Part shown: piece after piece, positions 15,125 to 21,941 of the stretch | Layout: every line of letters starts with the position of its first letter | Numbering within the stretch: position 1 is the stretch's first letter | DNA from: DATIHQ01 sp035480535 | GTDB taxonomy: Bacteria; Chlamydiota; Chlamydiia; Chlamydiales; SM23-39 | NCBI GenBank assembly: GCA_035480535.1 | Contig: DATIHQ010000089.1 | Span: 1-26,480 of the forward strand | Reading direction: 5' to 3' | Length of the DNA: 26,480 bases | Translations under genes and position numbers: made by a program | The notes under the pieces: model-generated | Databases searched by the model: none | Told to the model about the DNA's origin: nothing | The model's input: the letters and a program-made list of their open reading frames with translations, nothing else

Positions 15125-15580
15125 ATGACAGTTGATTTTTCTCGCCTAAGTCCTTCCGATTTGAAGACAATGAATGAAGATCCTTTTGCACAACTCATGG
15201 AGTCTATTGCAAAGGGTAGATGGGAAGACTTAATTGCGATTCTTTCCTCAAATTTGTCTTTAATTAGGGATATCCCTGAAGATAATTTTAGCGAGGTTGT
15301 AAGGGTCGTTAGATTTACAAAACATGAAAAGGCTAAAGAGGTGTTCGAAGCGCTCCTCAAAGATCCTCGAACCCATAACCTGCCTTCCCCACAATTTAAT
15401 TCTCTTCAAATAATCTCAATGATCCCTCACGGATTTACGGCTACAAAAGAGGACGTAGAAGAAAGAACGCAACAATTTCTGACTTCTCGCCACATTAAAG
15501 TAATTCCCAGGAAAGATCCTCGCCTCCCTCCAGTTGGCAAAAAAAATTCCTTTTGCTGCTTCACATTAAAAAAAAGCTAA
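15125..15580 (+). CDS. Unknown 151-residue protein
   Basis: A soluble-looking protein starting MTVDFSRLSPSDLKTMNEDP, with helical pairs (FAQLMESIAKGRWEDLIAIL, VVRVVRFTKHEKAKEVFEAL) that resemble alpha-solenoid repeats without a clear ankyrin or TPR consensus. The C-terminus ends SFCCFTLKKS, a Cys pair near the end with basic residues. There is no Shine-Dalgarno motif before the ATG. TTGAAA (15086-15091) and TAAGAT (15110-15115), 18 bases apart, could give a transcript starting about 3 bases before the ATG. I do not recognise a family; an effector of host-cell type is possible but not shown. Confidence 0.65.
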   Translation: MTVDFSRLSPSDLKTMNEDPFAQLMESIAKGRWEDLIAILSSNLSLIRDIPEDNFSEVVRVVRFTKHEKAKEVFEALLKDPRTHNLPSPQFNSLQIISMIPHGFTATKEDVEERTQQFLTSRHIKVIPRKDPRLPPVGKKNSFCCFTLKKS

Positions 15581-15616
15581 TATAAGCTGAAGAGTTGAAC
15601 TCTATATGTAGAAAAA

Positions 15617-17974
15617 ATGCGTAAATTTGCCTATCTCTTAGGGAAAGTGCTCTTTTTTCTCCTTCCGCTTGCGGCTTGCGCGCCGCGGCAGAAATCAGAT
15701 GAGATTCTTTCTTTAGCTGAAACGCCATTGGCTGAACAAGAGCAGAAACTAGATGCTGAAACGCCATTGGTTGCTTCTTTGCAGGAAGAGATTTCCACTT
15801 CTTCGGAAACGCCGAAAGGAGATGAAAATTCATTTTATTTAAGTGAGTCGCTGCTGCCGCAAGACTCTTTTTGTTTGCTGGAACCGCCGCTGCTTCCTAT
15901 CGATAGTCCAAAAGAGGCGTCTGCACCGCTGCCAGTTGAGCCGATCGCCTCAATGGAACCGCCACAGCAAGTTGAGATTGTTTCTCAAGTAGAAGCTCTT
16001 GCGGAATCATCGCCACCATCGCCGCCATCGCCGCCACCACCGGCTCCACGAGGGGTTGGGCGGGAGCCTTCTCCCTGCTTGGAACCTGAGGTGATGATTC
16101 GCTCGGTGCTGTTGCTGGGGCCCACTGTTGAACCCAGTGAGATCGGGCGGTTTCCCACACATGGCATCGAAGAAAGAGACATTGTGATTCCCGATAATTT
16201 CTCCGCGCTGCAAGAGGGATTGCAGCCTTATCTGGCTGAGCCTTATAGCGAAGAGCTTGTCGGGGAAATGGGAGAAAAAATTGCCAGCTATTACATCGAG
16301 GATGGGTTTGCCGAAGTGTTGGTCGTGCCAGTGAAGGAAGGAGCGAGTCAAGGAACCGCAAGCTTTGTGATTTATCCTTATGGCAAAGATAGCGGTGTCG
16401 GATTTAAGGGATTGGTGCTCGCCGCTTGCAAAGAAAAATTCCTCAATGAACGGGATTTGAAGGGAATGCGCGGCCTTTGTTTCAGCGGACTTTCGCTTCC
16501 AGGAAACTCAGATGAATTAAGAAAACGATTAGCTGATTTGTATATAGAGCGCCCGGTTGATTTTGAACTCATTCGAAAGATTAAAAATACGATTTGTAAA
16601 TTCTATGAAGAAAATCATGAGCCCTTTGTCCTCGTTTTAGTTCCAGAACAAAAAGTGACACACCGCATTTTACAAATTGTCATCATCAAGAGCCGTATTG
16701 GGGACTTGAGGGTTGAGGGAAATCGATGGTTTAGCGCAAAAAGCATGGAGCGCTACATTAAGACGAGATCGAATGGGGAGCTCGACTTGCTTGAGATCCA
16801 GCGCGATCTCGATGTCTTGAATCGCAATCCATTTCGCCGCGTCAATGCGATCTATACGCCCGGCGAGCAATTTGGCACGACCGATGTGATCCTCTCGACT
16901 GCGGATCGGCGCCCTTGGCGCGTTTATGCCGGGATCGATGACACAGGAGTTGTCAGCACGGGCCGCGAGCGCTTCATGACGGGGATCAACCTGGGGCGTG
17001 TTTTCGGACGCGATATCCTTCTTTCTTACCAATATACCACCTCTTACGATCCCAAGCACTTTCAAGCCCATACGGGGCAAGTGATCCTTTTCTTGCCTTG
17101 GAACCACCTCCTGAATTTTTACGGCGGCTATTCTGTTGTTGAAGCCGCTTTACCTGTCCCCTCCATGTCAAATAAAGGGGAAAATAGTTCCATTTCTGGG
17201 CGCTATACGATGCCTACTCGCGCCCAGCCGCTCACGACGCAAGAAGTTTCCGTCGGATTCGACTTCAAGAGGACCAATAATACGATTCTCTTCGCCGATC
17301 TGATCCAAAATTTTGGGCCGCCGGTCAATCTTTCCCAATTTGTCGGCGAATATCGGCGCAACTGGGAGCTCAGGGAAATCACCAACGTTCACAATGAGTT
17401 AATCCTTCAGGTCTATTATTCTCCGGGCGATCTTCTGCCAGATGAATCAGATGCGCGCTATAGCGATCTCCGTTCCTCTGCCAAAAATAATTGGGTCTAT
17501 GCGAAAGGATCTTTCCGCTGCCTTCGCAAGCTTTCCAATAACTTTTCTCTCTCGATTTGGCTGCGCGGGCAATATACATCGAACCTACTTCTGCCTAGCG
17601 AACAGCTGGGGATTGGCGGCTACGACACCGTGCGCGGCTATGAAGAGCGGCAGCTCAGCATGGATGAAGGATTTATCGGCAATCTCGAAGCGCGCTCCAT
17701 GCCCTTTCCCATCATTACGTTCTTTCGGAAACCGTCAGCCAATCGCGATGCCTTCCAACTCGTCGCCTTTCTCGACTACGGCTTTGGCCACAACAAAAGT
17801 CTCTTTGCCGGCGAGCCGCAGACTGCCTATCTCTTCAGCATCGGCCCCGGCTGCCGCTACACCTACGATCCCTGGATCGCCGTCCGCGCCGACTATGGAT
17901 TTAGATTGCATCATCTAGCAGCTCTTGGAGACGACACGGGCCGCCTCCACTTCAGCATCACCGCCAGCTACTGA
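15617..17974 (+). CDS. TpsB/ShlB-type outer-membrane secretion protein, lipidated, with extended N-terminus
   Basis: Omp85-superfamily transporter of two-partner secretion type. The 785 residues are longer than usual (about 550-600). The signal peptide ends in a lipobox LAAC (Cys21), so it is probably a lipoprotein. Residues ~22-180 are low-complexity, with a Pro run (SSPPSPPSPPPPAPRG). POTRA-like domains follow: one around EERDIVIPDNFSALQEGLQP, one around FKGLVLAACKEKFLNERDL, and a clear one at RIGDLRVEGNRWFSAKSMER. The barrel starts near RPWRVYAGIDDTGVVSTGRE and contains GIGGYDTVRGYEERQLS (VRGY substrate-lock motif). It ends LHFSITASY with a C-terminal aromatic. No TpsA-type exoprotein is encoded nearby, so the substrate is unknown. 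Confidence 0.88.
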   Translation: MRKFAYLLGKVLFFLLPLAACAPRQKSDEILSLAETPLAEQEQKLDAETPLVASLQEEISTSSETPKGDENSFYLSESLLPQDSFCLLEPPLLPIDSPKEASAPLPVEPIASMEPPQQVEIVSQVEALAESSPPSPPSPPPPAPRGVGREPSPCLEPEVMIRSVLLLGPTVEPSEIGRFPTHGIEERDIVIPDNFSALQEGLQPYLAEPYSEELVGEMGEKIASYYIEDGFAEVLVVPVKEGASQGTASFVIYPYGKDSGVGFKGLVLAACKEKFLNERDLKGMRGLCFSGLSLPGNSDELRKRLADLYIERPVDFELIRKIKNTICKFYEENHEPFVLVLVPEQKVTHRILQIVIIKSRIGDLRVEGNRWFSAKSMERYIKTRSNGELDLLEIQRDLDVLNRNPFRRVNAIYTPGEQFGTTDVILSTADRRPWRVYAGIDDTGVVSTGRERFMTGINLGRVFGRDILLSYQYTTSYDPKHFQAHTGQVILFLPWNHLLNFYGGYSVVEAALPVPSMSNKGENSSISGRYTMPTRAQPLTTQEVSVGFDFKRTNNTILFADLIQNFGPPVNLSQFVGEYRRNWELREITNVHNELILQVYYSPGDLLPDESDARYSDLRSSAKNNWVYAKGSFRCLRKLSNNFSLSIWLRGQYTSNLLLPSEQLGIGGYDTVRGYEERQLSMDEGFIGNLEARSMPFPIITFFRKPSANRDAFQLVAFLDYGFGHNKSLFAGEPQTAYLFSIGPGCRYTYDPWIAVRADYGFRLHHLAALGDDTGRLHFSITASY

Positions 17975-17988
17975 GAGAAAAACGCGGA

Positions 17989-18076
17989 GCGGGGGAGGCC
18001 CCCAGCATCCCCCATTATTTTTTACCACGGAGAGCACGGAGAAGCACGGGCGGGGGATGCCCCCGCATCCCCAAGG
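17989..18076 (+). repeat. Left inverted arm of the GxxExxY element
   Basis: Begins GCGGGGGAGGCCCCC eight bases after the last AAAA of the TpsB downstream sequence and ends CATCCCCAAGG. It differs from the inverted right arm by one A/C change, the length of the ATT/T run and one T/C change near its inner end. Confidence 0.85.
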
Positions 18077-18098
18077 GATAACAGGCTTATATGGCAGA

Positions 18099-18503
18099 TC
18101 ACGGAGAGAGAATCATGCGCTTTATACCGTCTCTCATGAGCCTTACGTTAAAGTTTAGGAGCAGTCCAAGGGTACATTTGGATTGCTTTAAATAGGAAAG
18201 AAGTTGTGATTCATGGATGGGAATGAGATTGGATACTGCCTTTACCTCCACAACTATTTTATTCTCTATTAGTAGATCGACTCTGTAACCGCATTCAAGT
18301 TGCACTTCTTCATAGATCAATGGAAGAGGCTTTTGTCGCTCAACTTTATATCCCAGTTTAGAAATTTCATAGGCTAGGCAGGCTTCATAGGAAGACTCAA
18401 GAAGTCCAGGACCAAGCACTCGATGTACCTTAATAGCAGCCCCAACAATTGAACTCGCCAAATGATTTAATATTTCTTTCTCCGTGGTCTGTTCTATAAG
18501 CAT
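18099..18503 (-). CDS. GxxExxY family protein (PD-(D/E)XK nuclease-like fold)
   Basis: A 134-residue protein of the GxxExxY family, whose biochemical role is unknown and whose fold is grouped with PD-(D/E)XK nucleases. The name-giving motif is GLLESSY (Gly33-Tyr39), preceded by AAIKVHRVLGP. The putative catalytic set is Asp76 (GYRVDLL), Glu86 and Lys88 (VVEVKA), at proper spacing. The start ATG 18503 follows AAGGA, which is the inner end of the element's right arm. Codons 5-9 (QTTEK) are encoded by an ACCACGGAGAA unit, and the last codons with the stop lie in a CTCCGTGATCTG unit. The gene is therefore built into the repeat element, not just close to it. No second gene accompanies it. Confidence 0.88.
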   Translation of the reverse strand: MLIEQTTEKEILNHLASSIVGAAIKVHRVLGPGLLESSYEACLAYEISKLGYKVERQKPLPLIYEEVQLECGYRVDLLIENKIVVEVKAVSNLIPIHESQLLSYLKQSKCTLGLLLNFNVRLMRDGIKRMILSP

Positions 18504-18509
18504 GTTAGT

Positions 18510-18595
18510 CCTTGGGGGTGCGGGGGCATCCCCCGCCCGTGCTTCTCCGTGCTCTCCGTGGTAAAAAAAGGGGGGATGCTGGGGGCCGCCCCCGC
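18510..18595 (-). repeat. Right inverted arm of the GxxExxY element
   Basis: The inverted counterpart of 17989-18076. It starts CCTTGGGGGTGCGGGGGC six bases outside the GxxExxY start codon; its first bases (AAGGA on the minus strand) are that gene's Shine-Dalgarno site. Outside it, 18596-18626 holds CCGC-TTCG-CGG-type sequence and one more CTCCGTGGTTA unit reaching the methyltransferase stop codon. Confidence 0.85.
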
Positions 18596-18622
18596 GAAGC
18601 GGCTATTTTCCCCTCTCCGTGG

Positions 18623-19270
18623 TTATTCTCTCCGCTTGAGGATGGTGAAGCCGTGGTTATTGTGGTGCCGCTCGGCGAGCTTCCACTCGGGATGGGTGGA
18701 GAGAAAGTCGACGACCGCTTGCCAAAGGCCCCGCTTGTTTTTGTCAATTGTAGCGGGATATTCTGAATAGTCGCCAGAGTAGCCTTCGTCCTCGCCGCCC
18801 CAAGGTTCGCTGGTGTCGTGCATTGCGATGTACTTGCGCACGCGAGGAGAAAAAGCCTCGAGCTCGTAGGTGAGATGGCAATAGGTGTGATAGGTGTCGA
18901 TGAAGAGAAGGTCGGTTTGGGGGAGATCGATTTTTAGATCATTGGCCTCCCAAAAGGTGAAAGAAATGCCGTTCTTTTCCGCGAGATCGCGCGCCAGGGT
19001 GAATTTATCGGGGGGCGGAAGAGAGAGGTCAACGCCGAGGTAGGTGCGGGGGAATGAGGGATTCTCCGATAGGCCGAGAAGAAGGCCCCAAGTGGAATTC
19101 ATACTCCTGACGCCAAGCTCGGTGACGGAGGGGCATTCTTTCGCAAGACGCCTGAGATGAGGCAGATGTTCGTTGATGTCAGAGGGAGAGCGCCAATGGA
19201 GATGATATTGGGTTTGCAGGCTGGCGGCGTGGCAATGGATGGCGAGGAGGAGGGTGAATAGGTATTTCAT
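18623..19270 (-). CDS. SAM-dependent methyltransferase (CmcI/Methyltransf_24-like) with signal peptide
   Basis: The start chosen is ATG 19270, overlapping the upstream glycosyltransferase stop in ATGA; the longer frame reads through that gene and is rejected. The 215-residue protein begins MKYLFTLLLAIHCHAASLQT, a good signal peptide cut after AXA. A class I methyltransferase core follows: TELGVRSMNSTW (50-61, SAM loop), TYLGVDLS, LLFIDTYHTY (121-130) and MHDTSEPWGG (150-159). This resembles cephalosporin-hydroxylase/sugar-methyltransferase-like proteins. A SAM enzyme with an export signal is odd; the acceptor may be a glycan. The stop codon TAA is the start of a TAACCACGGAG repeat unit. Confidence 0.75.
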   Translation of the reverse strand: MKYLFTLLLAIHCHAASLQTQYHLHWRSPSDINEHLPHLRRLAKECPSVTELGVRSMNSTWGLLLGLSENPSFPRTYLGVDLSLPPPDKFTLARDLAEKNGISFTFWEANDLKIDLPQTDLLFIDTYHTYCHLTYELEAFSPRVRKYIAMHDTSEPWGGEDEGYSGDYSEYPATIDKNKRGLWQAVVDFLSTHPEWKLAERHHNNHGFTILKRRE

Positions 19271-20031
19271 GGGAACCACTGTGAATTGATGTCGTAAAAG
19301 ATTTTGAGAAGTTCGCCGTGGATGTAGAGATCGTGGGGAATGCGGAGATGATCCTCCGTTTTGATCCGGAAATGGAAAACGTCTGGAGGAATGTCGGGGC
19401 GTAGGTGGAACCAATCGTCCAGGCAGAGGAGGTCGATCCGCTCCCCTGGCGTCCGATAGATCTTGTTGCGGCGAAAATAATAGCCGAGGATCACGTCATC
19501 GGATGGGGGATCGATCCTCATGTTCAGAACGGTAATTTTATCCTTCACCACCATCTCGACTAAATCGCGCGAGAGGACAAACCCAGAACCTGAGGCAATG
19601 ACGCTAGTGCCTCCTGTGTTTGCGCCATAATAGCATTGCGTTCGGGGAAGTGTTTCTAAGGTTTTGAGAAGGCGGGGGAAAACGATGAAAGAGGCGAGGT
19701 TGGTGCGCAGGACATAATCGAATTCGTGGAGCCTCGGCATCATGGCTTCAAAAGCGCCGATTGTCTTTTTTAAGATGGGGAGTCCGTAATTCTCAGGACT
19801 CTTGGCCCAAATCACATCTTTGTCAATGCGGTAGGGTGTCGTCATCGTGGGATCCCCTCGGATGAAATAGGCCTCGATATGCTCCGGATCGGAATGCATA
19901 TAGGAGCGCCACACCTTTTGCGTCTCGAGGAAAATCGGCATATTATCCGATGCGATGATGAGGACGAGAACCTTGCGCAGGGGCTCTGCTTGGAGGGAGG
20001 TGATGGAGAGGAGGAATAATAAAAATTTCAT
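19267..20031 (-). CDS. Putative GT-A glycosyltransferase (GT31-like) with signal peptide
   Basis: The start chosen is ATG 20031 (254 residues); an upstream in-frame ATG at 20058 would add residues before the signal peptide MKFLLFLLSITSLQAEP. The core VLVLIIASDNMPIFLETQKV, then EFDYVLRTNLASFIVFPRLL, YYGANTGG, IASGSGFVLSRDLVEMV and PPSDDVILGYYF follows the order of motifs seen in GT31/Fringe-type beta-1,3-glycosyltransferases. However, the DXD position reads RTN, so metal binding is uncertain. It shares the ATGA overlap with the methyltransferase downstream, so both act in one pathway. The substrate is unknown. The family call is by pattern only. Confidence 0.6.
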   Translation of the reverse strand: MKFLLFLLSITSLQAEPLRKVLVLIIASDNMPIFLETQKVWRSYMHSDPEHIEAYFIRGDPTMTTPYRIDKDVIWAKSPENYGLPILKKTIGAFEAMMPRLHEFDYVLRTNLASFIVFPRLLKTLETLPRTQCYYGANTGGTSVIASGSGFVLSRDLVEMVVKDKITVLNMRIDPPSDDVILGYYFRRNKIYRTPGERIDLLCLDDWFHLRPDIPPDVFHFRIKTEDHLRIPHDLYIHGELLKIFYDINSQWFP

Positions 20032-20042
20032 GCTCGAGTATT

Positions 20043-20058
20043 TTGTCGCATGTGACAA
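20043..20058. promoter_or_regulatory. Near-palindrome in a divergent promoter region
   Basis: TTGTCGCATGTGACAA is palindromic at 14 of 16 positions and sits between the divergent GT31-like and GT2-like genes. It is followed by a perfect TTGACA (20063-20068) facing the GT2 gene. It has the form of a dimeric repressor or activator site; no matching regulator is identified. Confidence 0.4.
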
Positions 20059-20088
20059 ATTCTTGACAAGAGTTAGAGTGTGTCGATT

Positions 20089-20832
20089 ATGATTCTGCTG
20101 GCGATTTTATTGTGCACTTCTTTTTTTGGATTGGAAAAAAGAGAAGATTTACAGCCGATGAAAGTGAGCGTGGTCATTCCCTGCCATTCAAAACATTTTT
20201 CCTTATTGAGCTATCTTCTAAGTCAATATAGCCAGCAAACGCGATTGCCCGAAGAGATAGTCATTTCCTTATCTGGAGTCCGCTTCCTTTCCTCTGCAGA
20301 GATTCGAGAACTGGAAAATCGCACCTGGCCATTTGCTTTAAAAGTGATTCAGACACAGGAGAATCTCTCTGCAGCGGAGAATCGCAATATTGCCTGCAGA
20401 GCAAGTTCGGGGGATCTCTTGATTTGCCAAGATGCCGATGATTTTACTCATCTGCGGCGGGTAGAAGTGATTCAATATCTTTTCGAGAATTATAAGATCG
20501 ATGTCTTGATGCATAAATTTACAATGGATTACTCAGATCTCCGGATTCCTGTTCCGAAAGATATCCTCCCCTATTGTGCTCTCCATTGCGAGGCGGTTGA
20601 AACAGCCTTTCATAACTTGTGCCAAGGCTGCCCCGCTTTGACAAAAGAGGTTTTTCAGGAAATCCAATGGCCTTCTGTCCCCGGCGAAGATTCTGTGTTC
20701 ACTGGACTGGTTTGCCATCGGTTTAAAAACTTTGTCATTCTCTCTTTTCCCTTGTATCTATACCGTCCTATTTATCGCCCTGATCCAAGACCTAATCGAG
20801 ATAATATTCTATCCTCCGTGAGAGGGGGTTGA
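20089..20832 (+). CDS. GT2-like glycosyltransferase with N-terminal hydrophobic segment
   Basis: From ATG 20089 (247 residues; GTG 20080 and ATG 20158 are alternatives) the protein begins MILLAILLCTSFFGLEKRED, a possible signal peptide. It then shows a GT-A fold of family 2 type: MKVSVVIPCHSKHFSLLSYL (24-43), EEIVISLSG (55-63), AENRNIACRASSGDLLICQ (96-114) and the DXD metal site DADD (115-118). The C-terminal half (QGCPALTKEVFQEIQW, PGEDSVFTG) fits the acceptor side. If the TTGACA at 20063 is the -35, transcription would start after 20089, so ATG 20158 (cytoplasmic protein) cannot be excluded. Its tail overlaps the convergent fucosyltransferase-like gene by 41 bases. Confidence 0.72.
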   Translation: MILLAILLCTSFFGLEKREDLQPMKVSVVIPCHSKHFSLLSYLLSQYSQQTRLPEEIVISLSGVRFLSSAEIRELENRTWPFALKVIQTQENLSAAENRNIACRASSGDLLICQDADDFTHLRRVEVIQYLFENYKIDVLMHKFTMDYSDLRIPVPKDILPYCALHCEAVETAFHNLCQGCPALTKEVFQEIQWPSVPGEDSVFTGLVCHRFKNFVILSFPLYLYRPIYRPDPRPNRDNILSSVRGG

Positions 20833-21700
20833 AGTAGATGCTTTTCAGAGTCGGATTGAAGAGGTGGACGGCGATGCCTACGCTGGAGAGGCTGTGGGCG
20901 AAATAGTTGCACTTTGAGAGGAGGAGCGCATCGATGAGGACTTCCTCGCCGAGCAGCCCCCCTTTCCTCTCTTCCCCAATTTTAGGAGTATGGATGGGGG
21001 TTCCATCGAGAGATCGGGTGGCATTGCAATAGACGATGTGCCCTTTGAGCGTTTTCTTGGCGAGCTCAAGCATTGCCTCTTCATCGGTCGCGACAAAGAA
21101 TTGATATTTGTGATGCGGATTTTTCTTCATCAGCGTTTGCGCAGCATCGAGGAGCGCTTGCGCTGTTTCCCATTTCTTCGGAGAGCCCTCTCGATCTGTG
21201 CCGCGGAGATGAATCCCAATGTTGATTTTTCCTTTCATCTGCTGTTGATAGAAGAGATCGACCTTCTTCAAGATCTCCGGTTTGATGTGGACGTAGCGAT
21301 CGATCGTCTTCTTGCCTAACGATTTGAGTTCCTTATGGAAATACTTGGGATCTCTGAAAAACTCCACGCAGAGGCCAAATCCTTCGGGATTATTGCAATA
21401 GATGTGGAGAAGATCGCCTGGTTTATAAGTCAATGGAGAGACAGGCTCAAAGTAATATTCCCAGGGATTCTGCGCTCCATTCCATCCCCCTTTTTGATAA
21501 AAGTATGAGTCTTCTGTCCAATGGACGACCGGCATCTTCCCCTGTTTCTCCGCCCAGATGAGGCCGTTTAAAACCCCGACAAAAGAGGAGAAAAATCCTT
21601 CATTGCGGAAGGTTCCGATCACAAACTTCTCCTCAGCGGCGTGAAGACAAACCACAGAGAAAAACAATAGCGCCGAAACGGCGGCGGGGATGCCCCGCAC
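20792..21700 (-). CDS. Fucosyltransferase-like glycosyltransferase (HxRxxD type), paralogue A, altered 5' end
   Basis: The body has the sugar-nucleotide motif IGIHLRGTDR (161-170 from GTG 21700), the form of the HxRxxD motif I shared by alpha-1,2/alpha-1,6 and protein O-fucosyltransferases. Further on come FFVATDEEAML and GEEVLIDALLLSKCNYFAHS, the conserved C-terminal site. GDP-fucose is thus the likely donor. From GTG 21700 (302 residues) a signal peptide MRGIPAAVSALLFFSVVCLHA is read, but its first ~6 codons come from repeat DNA (21681-21708) and there is no ribosome site. An in-frame ATG at 21838 lies deeper inside the repeat. The original start was probably lost or replaced. It is a paralogue of the next gene. 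Confidence 0.68.
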   Translation of the reverse strand: MRGIPAAVSALLFFSVVCLHAAEEKFVIGTFRNEGFFSSFVGVLNGLIWAEKQGKMPVVHWTEDSYFYQKGGWNGAQNPWEYYFEPVSPLTYKPGDLLHIYCNNPEGFGLCVEFFRDPKYFHKELKSLGKKTIDRYVHIKPEILKKVDLFYQQQMKGKINIGIHLRGTDREGSPKKWETAQALLDAAQTLMKKNPHHKYQFFVATDEEAMLELAKKTLKGHIVYCNATRSLDGTPIHTPKIGEERKGGLLGEEVLIDALLLSKCNYFAHSLSSVGIAVHLFNPTLKSIYFNPLSRRIEYYLD

Positions 21701-21933
21701 CCCAAATATTTTACCACGGAGAGCACGGAGAAGCACGGGCGGTGGAAGCCCCCGCACCCCCAATAGTAACCGTCGTATATAGCAGATCACGGAGGGAAGC
21801 GAATAGTTCTCCGTGGTCTGCCCAATATGTCTGTTCATACGGGGGTGCGGGGCATCCCCGCCCGTGTTCCTCCGTGCTCTCCGTGGTAAATTTAATGGGG
21901 GATGCTGGGGGCTTCCCCCCGCCCGCGTAGCGG
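21681..21933. mobile_element. Miniature, internally deleted copy of the GxxExxY element
   Basis: Inner arms 21709-21761 and 21841-21890 match the TTTACCACGGAGAGCACGGAGAAGCACGG arm of the element at 17989-18595, with a CCCCGCACCCCC inner end. The outer right part (21891-21933: GGGGGATGCTGGGGGC, then GCCCGCGTAGCGGCT) matches that element's right outside; the left outside (21681-21708) has a different hairpin, GGCGGGGATGCCCCGC. The 79-base centre retains both gene edges: TATATAGCAGATCACGGAGGGA from the GxxExxY 3' end and TCTCCGTGGTCTG...CATAC from its 5' end, joined by about 9 bases. About 380 bases of coding interior are missing. Confidence 0.78.
21762..21840 (-). pseudogene. Remnant edges of a GxxExxY gene
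   Basis: On the minus strand the stretch reads ATG-AACAGACATATTGG-GCAGACCACGGAGAA, aligning with the GxxExxY start region (codons QTTE conserved). It then jumps to CTCCGTGATCTGCTATATA, the sequence around that gene's stop codon. Only about 25 bases from each end survive, so no protein of that family can be made. Confidence 0.65.
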
Positions 21934-21941
21934 CTGATTCT

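Larger units (their letters stand above)
17982..18626. mobile_element. Composite inverted-repeat element carrying a GxxExxY gene
   Basis: The arms 17989-18076 and 18510-18595 are near-identical inverted copies (~86 bp, a handful of differences, with a perfect block of more than 45 bp). Each arm has the same modules: a GC-rich palindrome (GGGGGCGGCCCCC type), AGCATCCCCC, a T run, ACCACGGAGAGCACGGAGAAGCACGG, then a GCGGGGG-ATG-CCCCCGC hairpin and CCCCAAGG. Weaker homology extends outwards to ACCACGGAG-like units near 17982 and 18624. The 433-base interior is almost fully occupied by one minus-strand gene. No transposase and no clear target duplication is seen. A shortened relative lies at 21681-21933. 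Confidence 0.8.

Noticed and set aside
18027..18050. Repeated ACCACGGAG-like units as a CRISPR array
   Set aside because: Units are short, directly adjacent and arranged as inverted arms; no equal-length spacers, no cas genes.
18505..18766. Small frames on both strands over the right arm of the GxxExxY element
   Set aside because: Arg/Gly/Pro-rich translation of GC-rich repeat DNA overlapping the methyltransferase end; no sign of coding.
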